DNA from: Bradyrhizobium sp. WBAH42
GTDB taxonomy: Bacteria > Pseudomonadota > Alphaproteobacteria > Rhizobiales > Xanthobacteraceae
Assembly (NCBI RefSeq): GCF_024585265.1
Contig: NZ_CP036533.1
Coordinates: 682,001-746,000, forward strand
DNA: 64,000 nucleotides
Reading direction: 5' to 3'
A model generated the notes under the pieces. That model was not told where the DNA came from, did no database searches, and saw only the letters and a list, made by a program, of their open reading frames with translations. Below, piece after piece: positions 27,738-37,645 of the stretch. The translations under genes were made by a program, and so were the position numbers. Within the stretch, counting starts at the first letter, position 1. Every line of letters starts with the position of its first letter.

Positions 27738-28667
27738 ATGAATTTGACTGAATATCTCAAGCCGGCCGGAACCGTGGCGTTCGTCGTCGTGCTCGGCATC
27801 GGCTATTATCTGTTCGAGCATCGCAAGCGTCCCGAGCCGAAGGAGACGCAAAGCGAGGCGCTCGTCATCGTGACGAAGTCGACCAATGCCTGCTTCTCCG
27901 ATCTGGTGCGGGTGACCGGCTTCTTCGTGCCGCGCCGCGAGGCGGTGGTCGTGGCCGACCAGGAAGGCTCCAGGGTCACCGACCTCCTGGTCACCGAGGG
28001 CACGATCGTCGCCGACAACCAGGAGCTGGCGCGCCTGACTGCGCCGCCGCAGATTCCGGGCCAGCCGCAGCGGCCCGGCCCGCAAGGCCCGATCTCGCTG
28101 AAGGCGCCCGCGCCCGGCCTCGTCACCGAGGTCCGCACCATCGTCGGCGCGCCGGCCTCGCCGCAGGCCGGTCCGATGTTCCGCATCGCCGTCAACAACG
28201 AGATCGAGCTCGACGCCCAGGTCCCGGCGGTGCACATGTCCAAGCTCACCTCCGGCGCCACCGTGCGCATCAGCCGCGACGACGCACCGGATCTGATCGG
28301 GCGGGTCCGGCTGGTTGCCCCCGAGATCGACCGCACCACGCAGCTCGGGCGGGTCCGCATCAGCGTCACCAACAATCCGTCGCTCAAGGTCGGCGTGTTC
28401 GCGCGCGCCTCGATCGACGCCAAGCGAAGCTGCGGCGTCTCGATCCCCAAGACCGCGATCGATCACCTCACGGTGCAGGTCGTCAAAGGCAACATCGTCG
28501 AGACACGCAAGGTGCGGGTCGGATTGTCGTCCGACAGCGCGACGGAAATCCTGGAAGGGCTCGAGGTCGGCGAAATCGTCGTGGCCGACGCCGGCTCTTC
28601 GCTCCATGACGGCGACCAGATCAAGACCATGTTCGCCGATGAACTCGATCGCACGCGGGTACGCTGA
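27738..28667 (+). CDS. Periplasmic adaptor of an RND efflux pump
   Basis: A 309-residue HlyD/AcrA-type membrane fusion protein. One N-terminal membrane helix (about residues 10-28, GTVAFVVVLGIGYYLF) is followed by a lipoyl/barrel-sandwich region split around a short linker (GSRVTDLLVTEGTIVADNQE; APGLVTEVRTIVGAPAS), a beta-barrel domain and a membrane-proximal end (GLEVGEIVVADAGSSLHDGD). The helical hairpin is very short for the family. The stop codon overlaps the ATG of the RND gene (TGATG), so the pair is translationally coupled. A paralogue at 47682-48587 shares the CFSD(L/I)V motif. Confidence 0.9.
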   Translation: MNLTEYLKPAGTVAFVVVLGIGYYLFEHRKRPEPKETQSEALVIVTKSTNACFSDLVRVTGFFVPRREAVVVADQEGSRVTDLLVTEGTIVADNQELARLTAPPQIPGQPQRPGPQGPISLKAPAPGLVTEVRTIVGAPASPQAGPMFRIAVNNEIELDAQVPAVHMSKLTSGATVRISRDDAPDLIGRVRLVAPEIDRTTQLGRVRISVTNNPSLKVGVFARASIDAKRSCGVSIPKTAIDHLTVQVVKGNIVETRKVRVGLSSDSATEILEGLEVGEIVVADAGSSLHDGDQIKTMFADELDRTRVR

Positions 28668-31600
28668 TGGCTCTCAATATCTCGGCATGGTCGATCCGTC
28701 ATCCGCTGCCGTCGGTCGTCTTCTCGATCATCCTGCTGGTGCTGGGCTGGGTGTCCTTCACCAAGCTCGCGATCACAAGGCTGCCCTCGGCCGACATCCC
28801 CGTGATCTCGGTCGCGGTGTCGCAGTTCGGCGCAGCGCCGGCCGAGCTCGAATCCCAGGTCACCAAGACGGTTGAAGACGCCGTCTCCGGCGTCGAGGGC
28901 GTCAGGCACATCACCTCCTCGATCACCGACGGCCTGTCGGTCACCACGATCCAATTCGCGCTCGAGACCAACACCGACCGCGCGCTCAACGACGTCAAGG
29001 ACGCGGTGACGCGCGTGCGCTCCAACCTGCCGCAGAACGTCACCGAGCCGCTGATCCAGCGCGTCGACGTCATCGGCCTGCCGATCGTGACCTATGCCGC
29101 GATCTCGCCCGGCAAGACGCCGGAGCAGCTCTCCTATTTCGTCGACGACGTGGTCAAGCGCGCGCTGCAAGGCGTGCGCGGCGTCGCCCAGGTCGAGCGC
29201 ATCGGCGGTGTCGAGCGCGAGATCCTGGTCTCGCTGGATCCCGATCGCCTGCAGGCGATGGGCCTGACCGCGGTCAATGTCAGCCAGAGCCTGCGCGGCA
29301 CCAATGTCGACGTCGCCGGCGGCCGCGCCGAGATCGGCAAGAACGACCAGGCGATCCGCACGCTGGCCGGCGCCAAGACGCTGGGCGATCTCGCCGGCAC
29401 CATGATCCCGCTGTTCGGCGGCGGCGAGGTCCGGCTCGACGATCTCGGCACCGTCACCGACACCATCGCCGACCGCCGCACCTTCGCCCGCTTCAACGGC
29501 GAGCCGGTGGTCGCGCTCGGCATCAAGCGCTCCAAGGGCGCCAGCGACGTGAAGGTGGCCGAGGCCGTGCAGAAGCGCATCGACGCGCTGAAAGCCGCCT
29601 ATCCCGAGGTCGACCTGAAGCTGATCGACACCTCGGTGGAATACACCAAGGGCAATTACCACGCGGCGATCTCGACCTTGTTCGAAGGCGCGATCCTCGC
29701 CGTCATCATCGTGCTGCTGTTCCTGCGCGACCTGCGCGCGACCATCATCGCCGCGATCTCGCTGCCGCTGTCGATCTTCCCGGCGTTCTGGGCGATGGAC
29801 CTGCTCGGCTTCTCGCTGAATCTCGTCAGCTTCCTCGCCATCACGCTCTCGACGGGCATTCTCGTCGACGACGCCATCGTCGAGATCGAGAACATCGTCC
29901 GGCACATGAACATGGGCAAGTCGCCCTACCGGGCCGCGCTCGAGGCCGCCGACGAGATCGGCCTCGCCGTCATCGCGATCTCCCTGACCATCATCGCCAT
30001 CTTCGCACCGGCGAGCTTCATGTCGGGCATTGCCGGACAGTTCTTCAAGCAGTTCGGCATCACCGTCTCGGTGCAGGTGTTCTTCTCGCTGCTCGCCGCG
30101 CGCTTCGTCACGCCGGTGCTGGCCGCCTATTTCCTCAAGCACAGTACGCATGAGGAGCCGCCGCCCGGCCGCATCCTGCGGTCGTATCATGGCATCGTCG
30201 CCTGGTCGGTGCGGCACTATTTCATCACGGTGCTGATCGGCCTCGGCATCTTCGCGGCCTCGATCTGGAGCATCACGCTGCTGCCGCAGGGCTTCCTGCC
30301 GGCCCAGGACAGCGCGCGATCCCTGCTTGCGCTCGAGCTGCCGCCGGGCACCCAGCTCGCCTACACCGAAAAGGTCACCGAGGACATCGTCGCGCGCCTG
30401 CGCAAGCGGCCCGAGGTCAAGAGCATCTTCGTCGATGGCGGGCGCGTTCCGCCGGGCACCCAGGAAGTCCGGCGCGCCGCCCTGATCATCAATTACACGC
30501 CCAAGGACAGCCGCGACATCACCCAGCGCGAGCTCGAATTCTCGATCAGCCAGGAGTTGGAGAACGTTCCCGATATCCGCTTCTGGTTCCTGGACGAGAA
30601 CGGCCTGCGCGCGATCTCGCTGGTGGTGACCGGCGTCGATCCCAACATCGTCAACAACGTCGCGAGCGAGCTTGCGACGCAGATGAAGCGCATTCCCACC
30701 ATCGCCAACGTCATCTCCGAGACCTCGCTGGAGCGCCCCGAGTTGCGCATCGAGCCGCGCGCCGATCTCGCCGCACGGCTCGGCGTCTCCACCGAAAGCC
30801 TGTCGCAGACCATCCGTGTCGCCACCATCGGCGACGTCGGACCGGCGCTCGCCAAGTTCGACGTCGGCGACCGCCTGGTGCCGATCCGCGTGCAGCTCGA
30901 GGATGCCGCCCGCGGCAATCTGAAGACGCTGGAGCAGCTCCGCGTGCCGCTCGGCGAGCGCGGCGAGAAGGGCGGCGTACCGCTCTCGGTCATCGCCGAC
31001 GTCAAGCTCGACCAGGGTCCGACCAGCATCGGCCGCTACGATCGTGAACGGCAGGCGACCGTTGCCGCCGACCTCGTCGGCTCCGCCGCGCTCGGCGACG
31101 CCACCAAGAAGATCTACGAGCTGCCTGTCATGAAGACCCTGCCGAAGGGCGTGAAGGTCTCGCCCTCGGGCGATGCCGAAAGCCTGAACGAATTGTCGGA
31201 GGGTTTTGCGACCGCCATCACGGCGGGGCTGATGATGGTGTACGCGGTGCTGGTGCTGCTGTTCGGCACCTTCCTGCAGCCGATCACCATCCTGTTCTCG
31301 CTGCCGCTCTCGATCGGCGGCGCGATCGCGGCCCTGCTCGTCACGGGCAAGCAGCTCACCACGCCGGTGTGGATCGGCATCCTGATGCTGATGGGCATCG
31401 TCACCAAGAACGCGATCATGCTGGTGGAATTCGCGATCGAATCGATCCACGCCGGCAAGCCGCGCGAAGAGGCCATGATCGACGCCGGCATGAAGCGCGC
31501 CCGCCCGATCGTGATGACCACGATCGCGATGGCCGCGGGCATGATGCCGAGCGCGCTCGCCGTCGGCGCCGGCGGCGAGTTCCGCTCGCCGATGGCGCTT

Positions 31601-31816
31601 GCGGTGATCGGCGGCCTGATCTTCTCGACCCTCCTGTCGCTGGTGTTCGTGCCCGCGATGTTCATGGTGATGGACGATTTCGGCGCCCTGATCTGGCGCT
31701 TCGCCAAGCGGCTGATCGTGCACAGCGAGGACGCGGAGGTTGCCTCTCATCACGAGCCAACACCGGCCCACGCGGCATCGGCACCGAAGAGCGTCGCGCG
31801 TCCAGCGGCGGAGTAG
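28667..31816 (+). CDS. RND efflux transporter, inner-membrane pump
   Basis: 1049 residues, the usual AcrB/HAE1-type length. Helix 1 is followed by a large periplasmic loop, TM2-6, the RND hallmark GILVDDAIVEIENI in TM4 with paired aspartates for proton relay, a second periplasmic loop and TM8-12 (IGILMLMGIVTKNAIMLVEF). It should export hydrophobic compounds using proton motive force with the adjacent adaptor and an outer-membrane channel encoded elsewhere. No local repressor gene is seen; the Crp/Fnr gene downstream is convergent. Confidence 0.95.
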   Translation: MALNISAWSIRHPLPSVVFSIILLVLGWVSFTKLAITRLPSADIPVISVAVSQFGAAPAELESQVTKTVEDAVSGVEGVRHITSSITDGLSVTTIQFALETNTDRALNDVKDAVTRVRSNLPQNVTEPLIQRVDVIGLPIVTYAAISPGKTPEQLSYFVDDVVKRALQGVRGVAQVERIGGVEREILVSLDPDRLQAMGLTAVNVSQSLRGTNVDVAGGRAEIGKNDQAIRTLAGAKTLGDLAGTMIPLFGGGEVRLDDLGTVTDTIADRRTFARFNGEPVVALGIKRSKGASDVKVAEAVQKRIDALKAAYPEVDLKLIDTSVEYTKGNYHAAISTLFEGAILAVIIVLLFLRDLRATIIAAISLPLSIFPAFWAMDLLGFSLNLVSFLAITLSTGILVDDAIVEIENIVRHMNMGKSPYRAALEAADEIGLAVIAISLTIIAIFAPASFMSGIAGQFFKQFGITVSVQVFFSLLAARFVTPVLAAYFLKHSTHEEPPPGRILRSYHGIVAWSVRHYFITVLIGLGIFAASIWSITLLPQGFLPAQDSARSLLALELPPGTQLAYTEKVTEDIVARLRKRPEVKSIFVDGGRVPPGTQEVRRAALIINYTPKDSRDITQRELEFSISQELENVPDIRFWFLDENGLRAISLVVTGVDPNIVNNVASELATQMKRIPTIANVISETSLERPELRIEPRADLAARLGVSTESLSQTIRVATIGDVGPALAKFDVGDRLVPIRVQLEDAARGNLKTLEQLRVPLGERGEKGGVPLSVIADVKLDQGPTSIGRYDRERQATVAADLVGSAALGDATKKIYELPVMKTLPKGVKVSPSGDAESLNELSEGFATAITAGLMMVYAVLVLLFGTFLQPITILFSLPLSIGGAIAALLVTGKQLTTPVWIGILMLMGIVTKNAIMLVEFAIESIHAGKPREEAMIDAGMKRARPIVMTTIAMAAGMMPSALAVGAGGEFRSPMALAVIGGLIFSTLLSLVFVPAMFMVMDDFGALIWRFAKRLIVHSEDAEVASHHEPTPAHAASAPKSVARPAAE

Positions 31817-31840
31817 CCTTACGAAGCGTGCTCGTAAGCC

Positions 31841-32515
31841 TTACTCGTTCCGCGCGATCGCGGTCAGCTTGGTCATGTTCCGAAGCAGGATCCGGCCGCG
31901 CTGGAGATCGAGGATCGCGTCCTTGCGCCAGGCCTGGAGCTGGCGGTTGACGCTTTCGCGGGCGGCGCCGACGAAGACGCCGAGCTGCTCCTGCGAGATG
32001 TGGACCTCGGAGCCGAAATCGGCCGCGAGCGCGCACAGCCGCCGCGCCAGACGCACCGGCAGCGGCTGCAGCATGGACTCTTCCATGCGCTCGCTCTGCC
32101 AGCGAATGCGCTGGCACAGCAGCGCGATGATCTTGATGGCGACCTTGGGCTCGCGCTCGAGGAAGCCGAGGAAGTCTTCGCGCCGCAGCACGAACAATTC
32201 GCTGGCTTCGCCCGCGGTCGCGTCCGCCGTGCGGTTCTGGCCGTCCAGCACCGCGACCTCGCCGAACAGGTCGCCCGGCCCCATGAAGTTCAGCGTCAGC
32301 CGGCTGCCGTCGGAGGCGCCGGTTTCGATGCGGACCTGGCCGCGGCGCACGCCGAACAGCGCGTTCCCGGGATCGCCCTTCTGGAACAGCACCTCGCCGC
32401 TGGCCAAATGCTGGGTGTGGCAGAGATTGGACAGCCGCTGGAGCTCGTCCGCGCCGAGATCGGCGAACATCGGGTTCATCTTCAGGATGACCGCAAATTC
32501 GGCCTGCTTGCTCAT
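31841..32515 (-). CDS. Crp/Fnr-family transcription regulator
   Basis: 224 residues from ATG 32513-32515, with aagga upstream. The N-terminal cyclic-nucleotide-binding domain has the phosphate-binding cassette FGEVAVLDGQNRTADATA. The C-terminal winged helix carries VGAARESVNRQLQAW, whose R-E-x-x-x-R arrangement is that of the E. coli CRP recognition helix that reads TGTGA. There are no FNR-type N-terminal cysteines for an iron-sulfur cluster. An upstream in-frame start would add 33 non-conserved residues. A Crp-like palindrome lies in the divergent region, which suggests autoregulation or control of the AsmA gene. Confidence 0.9.
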   Translation of the reverse strand: MSKQAEFAVILKMNPMFADLGADELQRLSNLCHTQHLASGEVLFQKGDPGNALFGVRRGQVRIETGASDGSRLTLNFMGPGDLFGEVAVLDGQNRTADATAGEASELFVLRREDFLGFLEREPKVAIKIIALLCQRIRWQSERMEESMLQPLPVRLARRLCALAADFGSEVHISQEQLGVFVGAARESVNRQLQAWRKDAILDLQRGRILLRNMTKLTAIARNE

Positions 32516-32606
32516 TTCAATGTCCTTGTGAACGTCCTGGTCATCGTTCTTGGCAAATCGCTTGAAACCATCGACTTCAGGATCGCGTAAAACCGCGCCG
32601 GAGAAG

Positions 32607-32622
32607 TGTGTCATAAGTCACA
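32607..32622. promoter_or_regulatory. Crp-like operator between the Crp/Fnr and AsmA genes
   Basis: tgtgtcataagtcaca fits TGTGA-N6-TCACA with one mismatch and the right spacing. It is centred about 100 nt upstream of the Crp/Fnr start and about 137 nt upstream of the AsmA-family start. The neighbouring regulator has the CRP-type recognition residues, so autoregulation is a reasonable inference. Confidence 0.6.
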
Positions 32623-32751
32623 TAACTTTGCAGCACCCCCCGACTATTTTTACGCGCTTGGAGCCGCTTCCCGTCCGGGGATAAACTCTGGGCGCAAAGG
32701 ACGGGTGATCTGCCGGTTCGACGCGGATTGTCCGTCGCTTGGAAAGTCGAC

Positions 32752-34791
32752 ATGAGAGCATTGAAATTCGTCGGCGGGGCTTTGGCCGCCGTCATGGTCG
32801 TGATCGCACTTCTGCTCGTGGTCGGGATCCCCTCGGGCTTCCTGACCTCGACGATCGCCTCGCGCCTCGAGAGTGCGACCGGCTATCGCCTGTCGATCGA
32901 CGGCACCACCAAGATCAGCCTGTGGCCGACGCTGAACATCACGCTGAACGACCTCACGCTGGCCGACCCTAAGGACCGCAGCGGCATCACGCGCCTCACA
33001 ATCGACCGCGTACAGGCCGACATGTCGCTCGCCAGCATATGGTCAGGCAAGCCTGAGATCAGCGAGCTCGTCGTCACCCATCCCGTGCTCTACCAGCCGC
33101 TGCTCCGCGAACGCCTGCCGAATGCAACCGCGCCTTCGAAGCCGCTCGCGCTCGACACCAGCGGCGCCACCATCGAGCGCATCAGGATCACCGACGGCGA
33201 AGTCGCATTCTCGCGCCTGCGCGACCGTGTCGAGAGCCGGATCAGCGCCATCAACGCCGACGCGGTCATGGACCGCGACCGCAAGGTCAATATCACCGGC
33301 ACGGCGCGCGTCGGCGAGCATCCGACCAAGTTCGACATCAAGGCGGCCACACCGGCCTCGTCGGTGCCGGTGGATTTCGCCATCGACATGCCCAGCGTGC
33401 TGAAGTCCCAGCTCACCGGTCACGCCGAGATGCGACTGAACGGCAATGTCGTGATGATCAACGGCGTCAACGGCAAGCTCGGCGACGGCGGCTTCAACGG
33501 CTGGGCTTCGGTCGACATCGCGAGCAAGCCGCTGGTCAAGGTCGACCTCGACTTCCAGCGGCTGTCTATACCGCTGGCGAAATCGCCGGAAGGCGTGTCC
33601 GGGCAGCCCTGGAGCAATGCGCCGATCGACGTCTCCGGGCTCAATTACGTCGATGCGCAGGTGCGGATCTCCGCGAGCGAGGCCGTGATCGGCGATGCGC
33701 GCATTGCGCCGCTGGCGCTCGATGCCAAGCTCGCGGGCGGCGTGCTCAAGGCCGGCACGGCCAATCTCGGCGCCTATGGCGGCCAGGTCTCGGGCGAGGT
33801 GATCCTGGACGCGACCACCGGCGCGCCGAGCTTTGCCATGCATTCCGACCTCGTCGGCGTGCGCGCGCTGCCGCTGCTCCAGAGCCTTGCCGAGTTCGAC
33901 CGCATCGACGGCAAGCTGCAGGCCAAGCTCGCCTTGCGCAGCGCCGGCAACAGCCAGCGCGCGCTGATGGCGAACATGCAGGGCACGGCCTTCGTCAATT
34001 TCCAGGACGGCGCCATCCGCGGCATCAATGTCGCGCAGATGATCCGCTCGCTGACGACGGGCACGCTGTCCGGCTGGCAAGACAACCAGAACAGTAACCA
34101 GGAGCAGAGCACGGATCTGTCGCAGCTCTCGGCCTCCTTCCGCATCGACAAGGGCCAGGCCGTGACGACCGACCTCAACCTGATCGGGCCGCTGGTGCGC
34201 GTCACCGGCGCCGGCACCATCGCCCTCGACACCAAGATGATGGGCTTTCGCGTCGAGCCGAAGCTCGTGATGACGACCGAAGGCCAGGGCCGCGCCAACG
34301 AGCCGGTCGGCTTCGGCATTCCCGTGATGATCCAGGGCTCCTGGTCGCAGCCGCGGATCTACCCTGACATGGCCGGCATGCTGGACAATCCGGACGCGGC
34401 CTATGCCAAGCTGCGCGAGATGGGCAAGGGCCTGTTCGGCCCCGACGGAGCCGGGCTCGGCAATATCCTCGGCAGCCTCGGACTAGGTGGCACCGCCGCG
34501 CCGGGCGGCGGCAATGCAACCGGCAACGCCAATCCGCAAGGTCAGCAACCGGGGCAGAACAATCTGCTCGGCGGCCCGCTCGGGGAGGCGATCGGCAATC
34601 TGATTCAGCAGGGACTCTCCAGCGGCGCGGGGAGCGGCACCGGCACCAGCCGCAGCCGCAGCCTGCCGGCAACGCCCTCCACGCCGGCGCCGCAGGCCTC
34701 CCCTGCCGCTCCCGCCCTGGAGGACCCGCCGGTCGCGCAGCAGGACAGTCAGCCAATGAACGACGTGCTGCGGCAGCTGTTCAATCGATAG
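32752..34791 (+). CDS. AsmA-family envelope protein
   Basis: 679 residues. An N-terminal membrane helix (LKFVGGALAAVMVVIALLLV) leads into the AsmA domain (LESATGYRLSIDGTTKISLW, LNITLNDLTLADP), a long beta-rich periplasmic repeat region and the conserved AsmA C-terminal block (IDGKLQAKLALRSAGNS, FVNFQDGAIRGINVAQMIR). The last 120 residues are low-complexity Gly/Gln/Pro/Ser. AsmA-like proteins are thought to bridge the envelope and move phospholipids. It is divergent from the Crp/Fnr gene and has a possible Crp site upstream. Confidence 0.9.
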   Translation: MRALKFVGGALAAVMVVIALLLVVGIPSGFLTSTIASRLESATGYRLSIDGTTKISLWPTLNITLNDLTLADPKDRSGITRLTIDRVQADMSLASIWSGKPEISELVVTHPVLYQPLLRERLPNATAPSKPLALDTSGATIERIRITDGEVAFSRLRDRVESRISAINADAVMDRDRKVNITGTARVGEHPTKFDIKAATPASSVPVDFAIDMPSVLKSQLTGHAEMRLNGNVVMINGVNGKLGDGGFNGWASVDIASKPLVKVDLDFQRLSIPLAKSPEGVSGQPWSNAPIDVSGLNYVDAQVRISASEAVIGDARIAPLALDAKLAGGVLKAGTANLGAYGGQVSGEVILDATTGAPSFAMHSDLVGVRALPLLQSLAEFDRIDGKLQAKLALRSAGNSQRALMANMQGTAFVNFQDGAIRGINVAQMIRSLTTGTLSGWQDNQNSNQEQSTDLSQLSASFRIDKGQAVTTDLNLIGPLVRVTGAGTIALDTKMMGFRVEPKLVMTTEGQGRANEPVGFGIPVMIQGSWSQPRIYPDMAGMLDNPDAAYAKLREMGKGLFGPDGAGLGNILGSLGLGGTAAPGGGNATGNANPQGQQPGQNNLLGGPLGEAIGNLIQQGLSSGAGSGTGTSRSRSLPATPSTPAPQASPAAPALEDPPVAQQDSQPMNDVLRQLFNR

Positions 34792-34981
34792 GCTCCCTCG
34801 TTCGAACGGATCGGGCTGCTACAATCGCCGCCGGTCCACCTGCCCAGGAGACAGAGGTAACCACACCGGCCGGTCCGCCGGCTGCATGACGGCCCTTCGG
34901 TCCGAATTATGGTAGAACGGCTTGGAAGGGCCCTGTACGGCCCATAGCGCGCGGCGTCTGTGGCGGCGCGAGAGGATCGGG

Positions 34982-37429
34982 ATGGCAGGAGCGAACGACA
35001 AGACACGATCTCTGCGCGAGGGCCTGTTCGCCAAATACGTCGTCTCCCTCGTCGGCCTCGTCGTGTTCGTCCTCGCCGTCAACGGCGCGATGGAGACCTG
35101 GATCTCCTACCGCGCCACACGGACACAGCTGACCGACGGGCTGGAGGACAAGGCGCAAGGCGCCGCCCGGCGCATCGAGCAGGCGATTTCCGAGCTCGAC
35201 CGCCAGATCAGCTGGGTGACGCGGGCGAGCCAGGACACGCTGGAGAAGCGCCGCGCCGACTACGCCTCGCTGCTGCACCAGGTCTCGGTCGTCAACCAGC
35301 TGTTCCAGCTCAACGGCGACGGCCGCGAGGTGCTCCGCGTCTCCCGGCAATCGACCACGACCGGCGGCAACGCCGACCTCTCCCGCGACATGCGCTTCAC
35401 CGAGGCCGTCGCCCGCGGCGTCACCTACGCGCCGGCCTGGTTCGCCGACCGGACGCCGTTGATGTCGATCTCGGTGGCGCATTCCGGCTTCAATGCCGGC
35501 GTCACCGTGGCCGAGATCGACCTCAGCTTCCTCTCCGACTTCCTGTCCGACGCCCAGGTCGGCAAGGCCGCCTTCGCCTATGTCGTCGATCCGCGCGGCC
35601 GGGTGCTGGCGGCGTCGTCGAAGGGGCCCGAGATCGGCGCGGACCTCTCCAAGCTGCCGCAGGTGGCGGCCGCGATTGCGCCCGGTCACGAAGCCGACAC
35701 GTCCGGCACCGACTTCAACGGCCATGCGGTGATGAGCGCCGCGAGCCTCGTGCCGAAGCTCGGCTGGAGCGTGCTGTTCGAGCAGCCGACCACGCAGGCC
35801 CTGATGCCGATCCGCGACCAGCTGGTGCGCATCGCGCTTCTGATCGGCATGGGCCTGATGGTCGCGATCCTCGCCGGCACGCTGCTCGCCCGCCGCATGA
35901 TCATCCCGATCACGGCGCTGCGCGACGGCGCGCAACTGCTCGGCGCCGGCGATTTCAGCCACCGCATCGACGTGCACACCTCCGACGAGCTGGAAGACCT
36001 CGCCGGGCAGTTCAACCGCATGGCCGACCAGATCCAGGAGACCTATTCGAACCTGGAGACCAAGGTCGAGGAGCGCACCCGCGATCTCGCGCAATCGATC
36101 CACGAGCTGAAGGTGCTCGAGGAGGTCGGCCGCGCGGTGGCCTCCTCGCTCGATCTCAACGCGGTGCTCGCGACCATCGCCGCGCGCGCGATCGAGATCA
36201 CCCATGCCGATGCGGTGCTGATCTACGGCTTCGACGCCGAGGCGCGCCGCTTCAACCTGGTCGAAGCCAACGGCATCGACACATCCGCCGAGGGCGCGCA
36301 TGTCACCATCGCGCAAGGCGGCAACATCCTGAGCGATGCCGCCGACAGCGGCGAGCCGATCGCGCTGGCCGAGCTTATCGATGCCGCCGAGCAGCCGCTG
36401 CGCGAGGTCGCGCTCGCAGCCGGCTTCAGCTCGGTGCTGGTGGTGCCGCTGATCGACCAGCAGGGCACGCTGGGCTCGCTCGTCGTGCTGCGCCGCGCCG
36501 CCGGCGCGTTCGCGCCCAGCATCATCGGCCTGATGCGCACCTTCGCCAACCAGGCGGTGCTGGCGATGCGCAATGCGCGCCTGTTCACCGAAGTCGACCA
36601 CAAGAGCCAAGCGCTGGAGGCGGCGAACACGACGGTGCGCGCCCAGGCCGACAAGCTCCGCGAGCAGACCGAGCAGCTCAAGGACTGGAACAAGTCGCTG
36701 GAGGAGCGCGTCAGGACCCAGCTCGGCGAGATCGAGCGCATCCGCAAGCTCGAGCGTTTCCTGGCGCCGCAGGTGGCGCAGCTGATCGCCTCCTCCGACA
36801 GCCCCGAGGGACTGCTGACCAGCCAGCGCCGCGAGGTCACCGTGGTGTTCTGCGATCTGCGCGGCTTCACCGCGTTCACGGAAGCGACCGAGCCGGAAGA
36901 GGCGATGAACGTGCTGCGCGAATATCACGCCGCGCTCGGCCAGCTGATCTTCAAGTACGAGGGCACGCTCGACAAATATGCCGGCGACGGCGTGATGATC
37001 CTGTTCAACGCGCCGATCCAGTTCGAGGACCACACCAAGCGCGCGGTGAAGATGGCGGTGGAGATGCGCGACACCATCGGCCCCTTGACCGAGCGCTGGC
37101 GCAACCGCGGTCACAGCCTCGGCTTCGGCATCGGCGTCGCGCTCGGCTATGCCACGCTCGGCCAGGTCGGCTTCGAGCAGCGGCTGGAATATGCCGCGAT
37201 CGGCAGCGTCACCAACCTCGCCTCCCGCCTCTGCAGCGAGGCCAAGCCGAACCAGATCGTGGTCAGCCGCCGCGTCTACGGCATGGTCGAGCCCTGGGTG
37301 GAGGCCCGCGCCCTCGACGATCTCCAGCTCAAGGGCTTCAATCACCCCGTGCTGGCGATGGAAATCCTGAGCTGGCGCGAGGCGGTGGAGAACGTGGTGG
37401 ATGCCGCGGCGGTGCGGCGGAGGGGGTAG
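34982..37429 (+). CDS. Membrane class III adenylate/guanylate cyclase with Cache, HAMP and GAF domains
   Basis: 815 residues: TM1 (about 17-37), periplasmic Cache-type sensor, TM2 (about 284-304), HAMP (about 305-360), GAF (about 385-530), coiled coil, and a class III cyclase domain from about residue 615. Both metal aspartates are present (VVFCDLRGFTAF and KYAGDGVM), as are the substrate lysine (LDKYAGDG), and the transition-state Asn and Arg in GSVTNLASRL. The adenine-specifying Asp is Ser here, as in the class IIIb group. It should make a cyclic nucleotide in response to a periplasmic and a cytoplasmic signal. The Crp/Fnr gene 2.5 kb upstream could be its effector. Confidence 0.92.
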   Translation: MAGANDKTRSLREGLFAKYVVSLVGLVVFVLAVNGAMETWISYRATRTQLTDGLEDKAQGAARRIEQAISELDRQISWVTRASQDTLEKRRADYASLLHQVSVVNQLFQLNGDGREVLRVSRQSTTTGGNADLSRDMRFTEAVARGVTYAPAWFADRTPLMSISVAHSGFNAGVTVAEIDLSFLSDFLSDAQVGKAAFAYVVDPRGRVLAASSKGPEIGADLSKLPQVAAAIAPGHEADTSGTDFNGHAVMSAASLVPKLGWSVLFEQPTTQALMPIRDQLVRIALLIGMGLMVAILAGTLLARRMIIPITALRDGAQLLGAGDFSHRIDVHTSDELEDLAGQFNRMADQIQETYSNLETKVEERTRDLAQSIHELKVLEEVGRAVASSLDLNAVLATIAARAIEITHADAVLIYGFDAEARRFNLVEANGIDTSAEGAHVTIAQGGNILSDAADSGEPIALAELIDAAEQPLREVALAAGFSSVLVVPLIDQQGTLGSLVVLRRAAGAFAPSIIGLMRTFANQAVLAMRNARLFTEVDHKSQALEAANTTVRAQADKLREQTEQLKDWNKSLEERVRTQLGEIERIRKLERFLAPQVAQLIASSDSPEGLLTSQRREVTVVFCDLRGFTAFTEATEPEEAMNVLREYHAALGQLIFKYEGTLDKYAGDGVMILFNAPIQFEDHTKRAVKMAVEMRDTIGPLTERWRNRGHSLGFGIGVALGYATLGQVGFEQRLEYAAIGSVTNLASRLCSEAKPNQIVVSRRVYGMVEPWVEARALDDLQLKGFNHPVLAMEILSWREAVENVVDAAAVRRRG

Positions 37430-37645
37430 CCGAACCAAAAATGCGAAAACAACCCCATGCACAGTAGGCAGGGGTTGCGAAATCAATGACTTACGGCAGG
37501 CCCTGCGCGAGCCCACGCGATTTGCCCCGTCAGTCGAAAACACCGGCAGATTGGCAGCATCCCCGGACGCCTCCCACGAACCACTTCCCTCCTCCCCGCG
37601 ACCAACCATCGCCTCAACGGCGAGGTTGTTTCTGGGAGACGATTC

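Noticed and set aside
28463..31771. A 1102-codon frame on the minus strand opposite the RND pump
   Set aside because: It mirrors a clear RND gene. The product is a His/Asp/Arg-rich string typical of antisense frames in high-GC DNA, with no domain.
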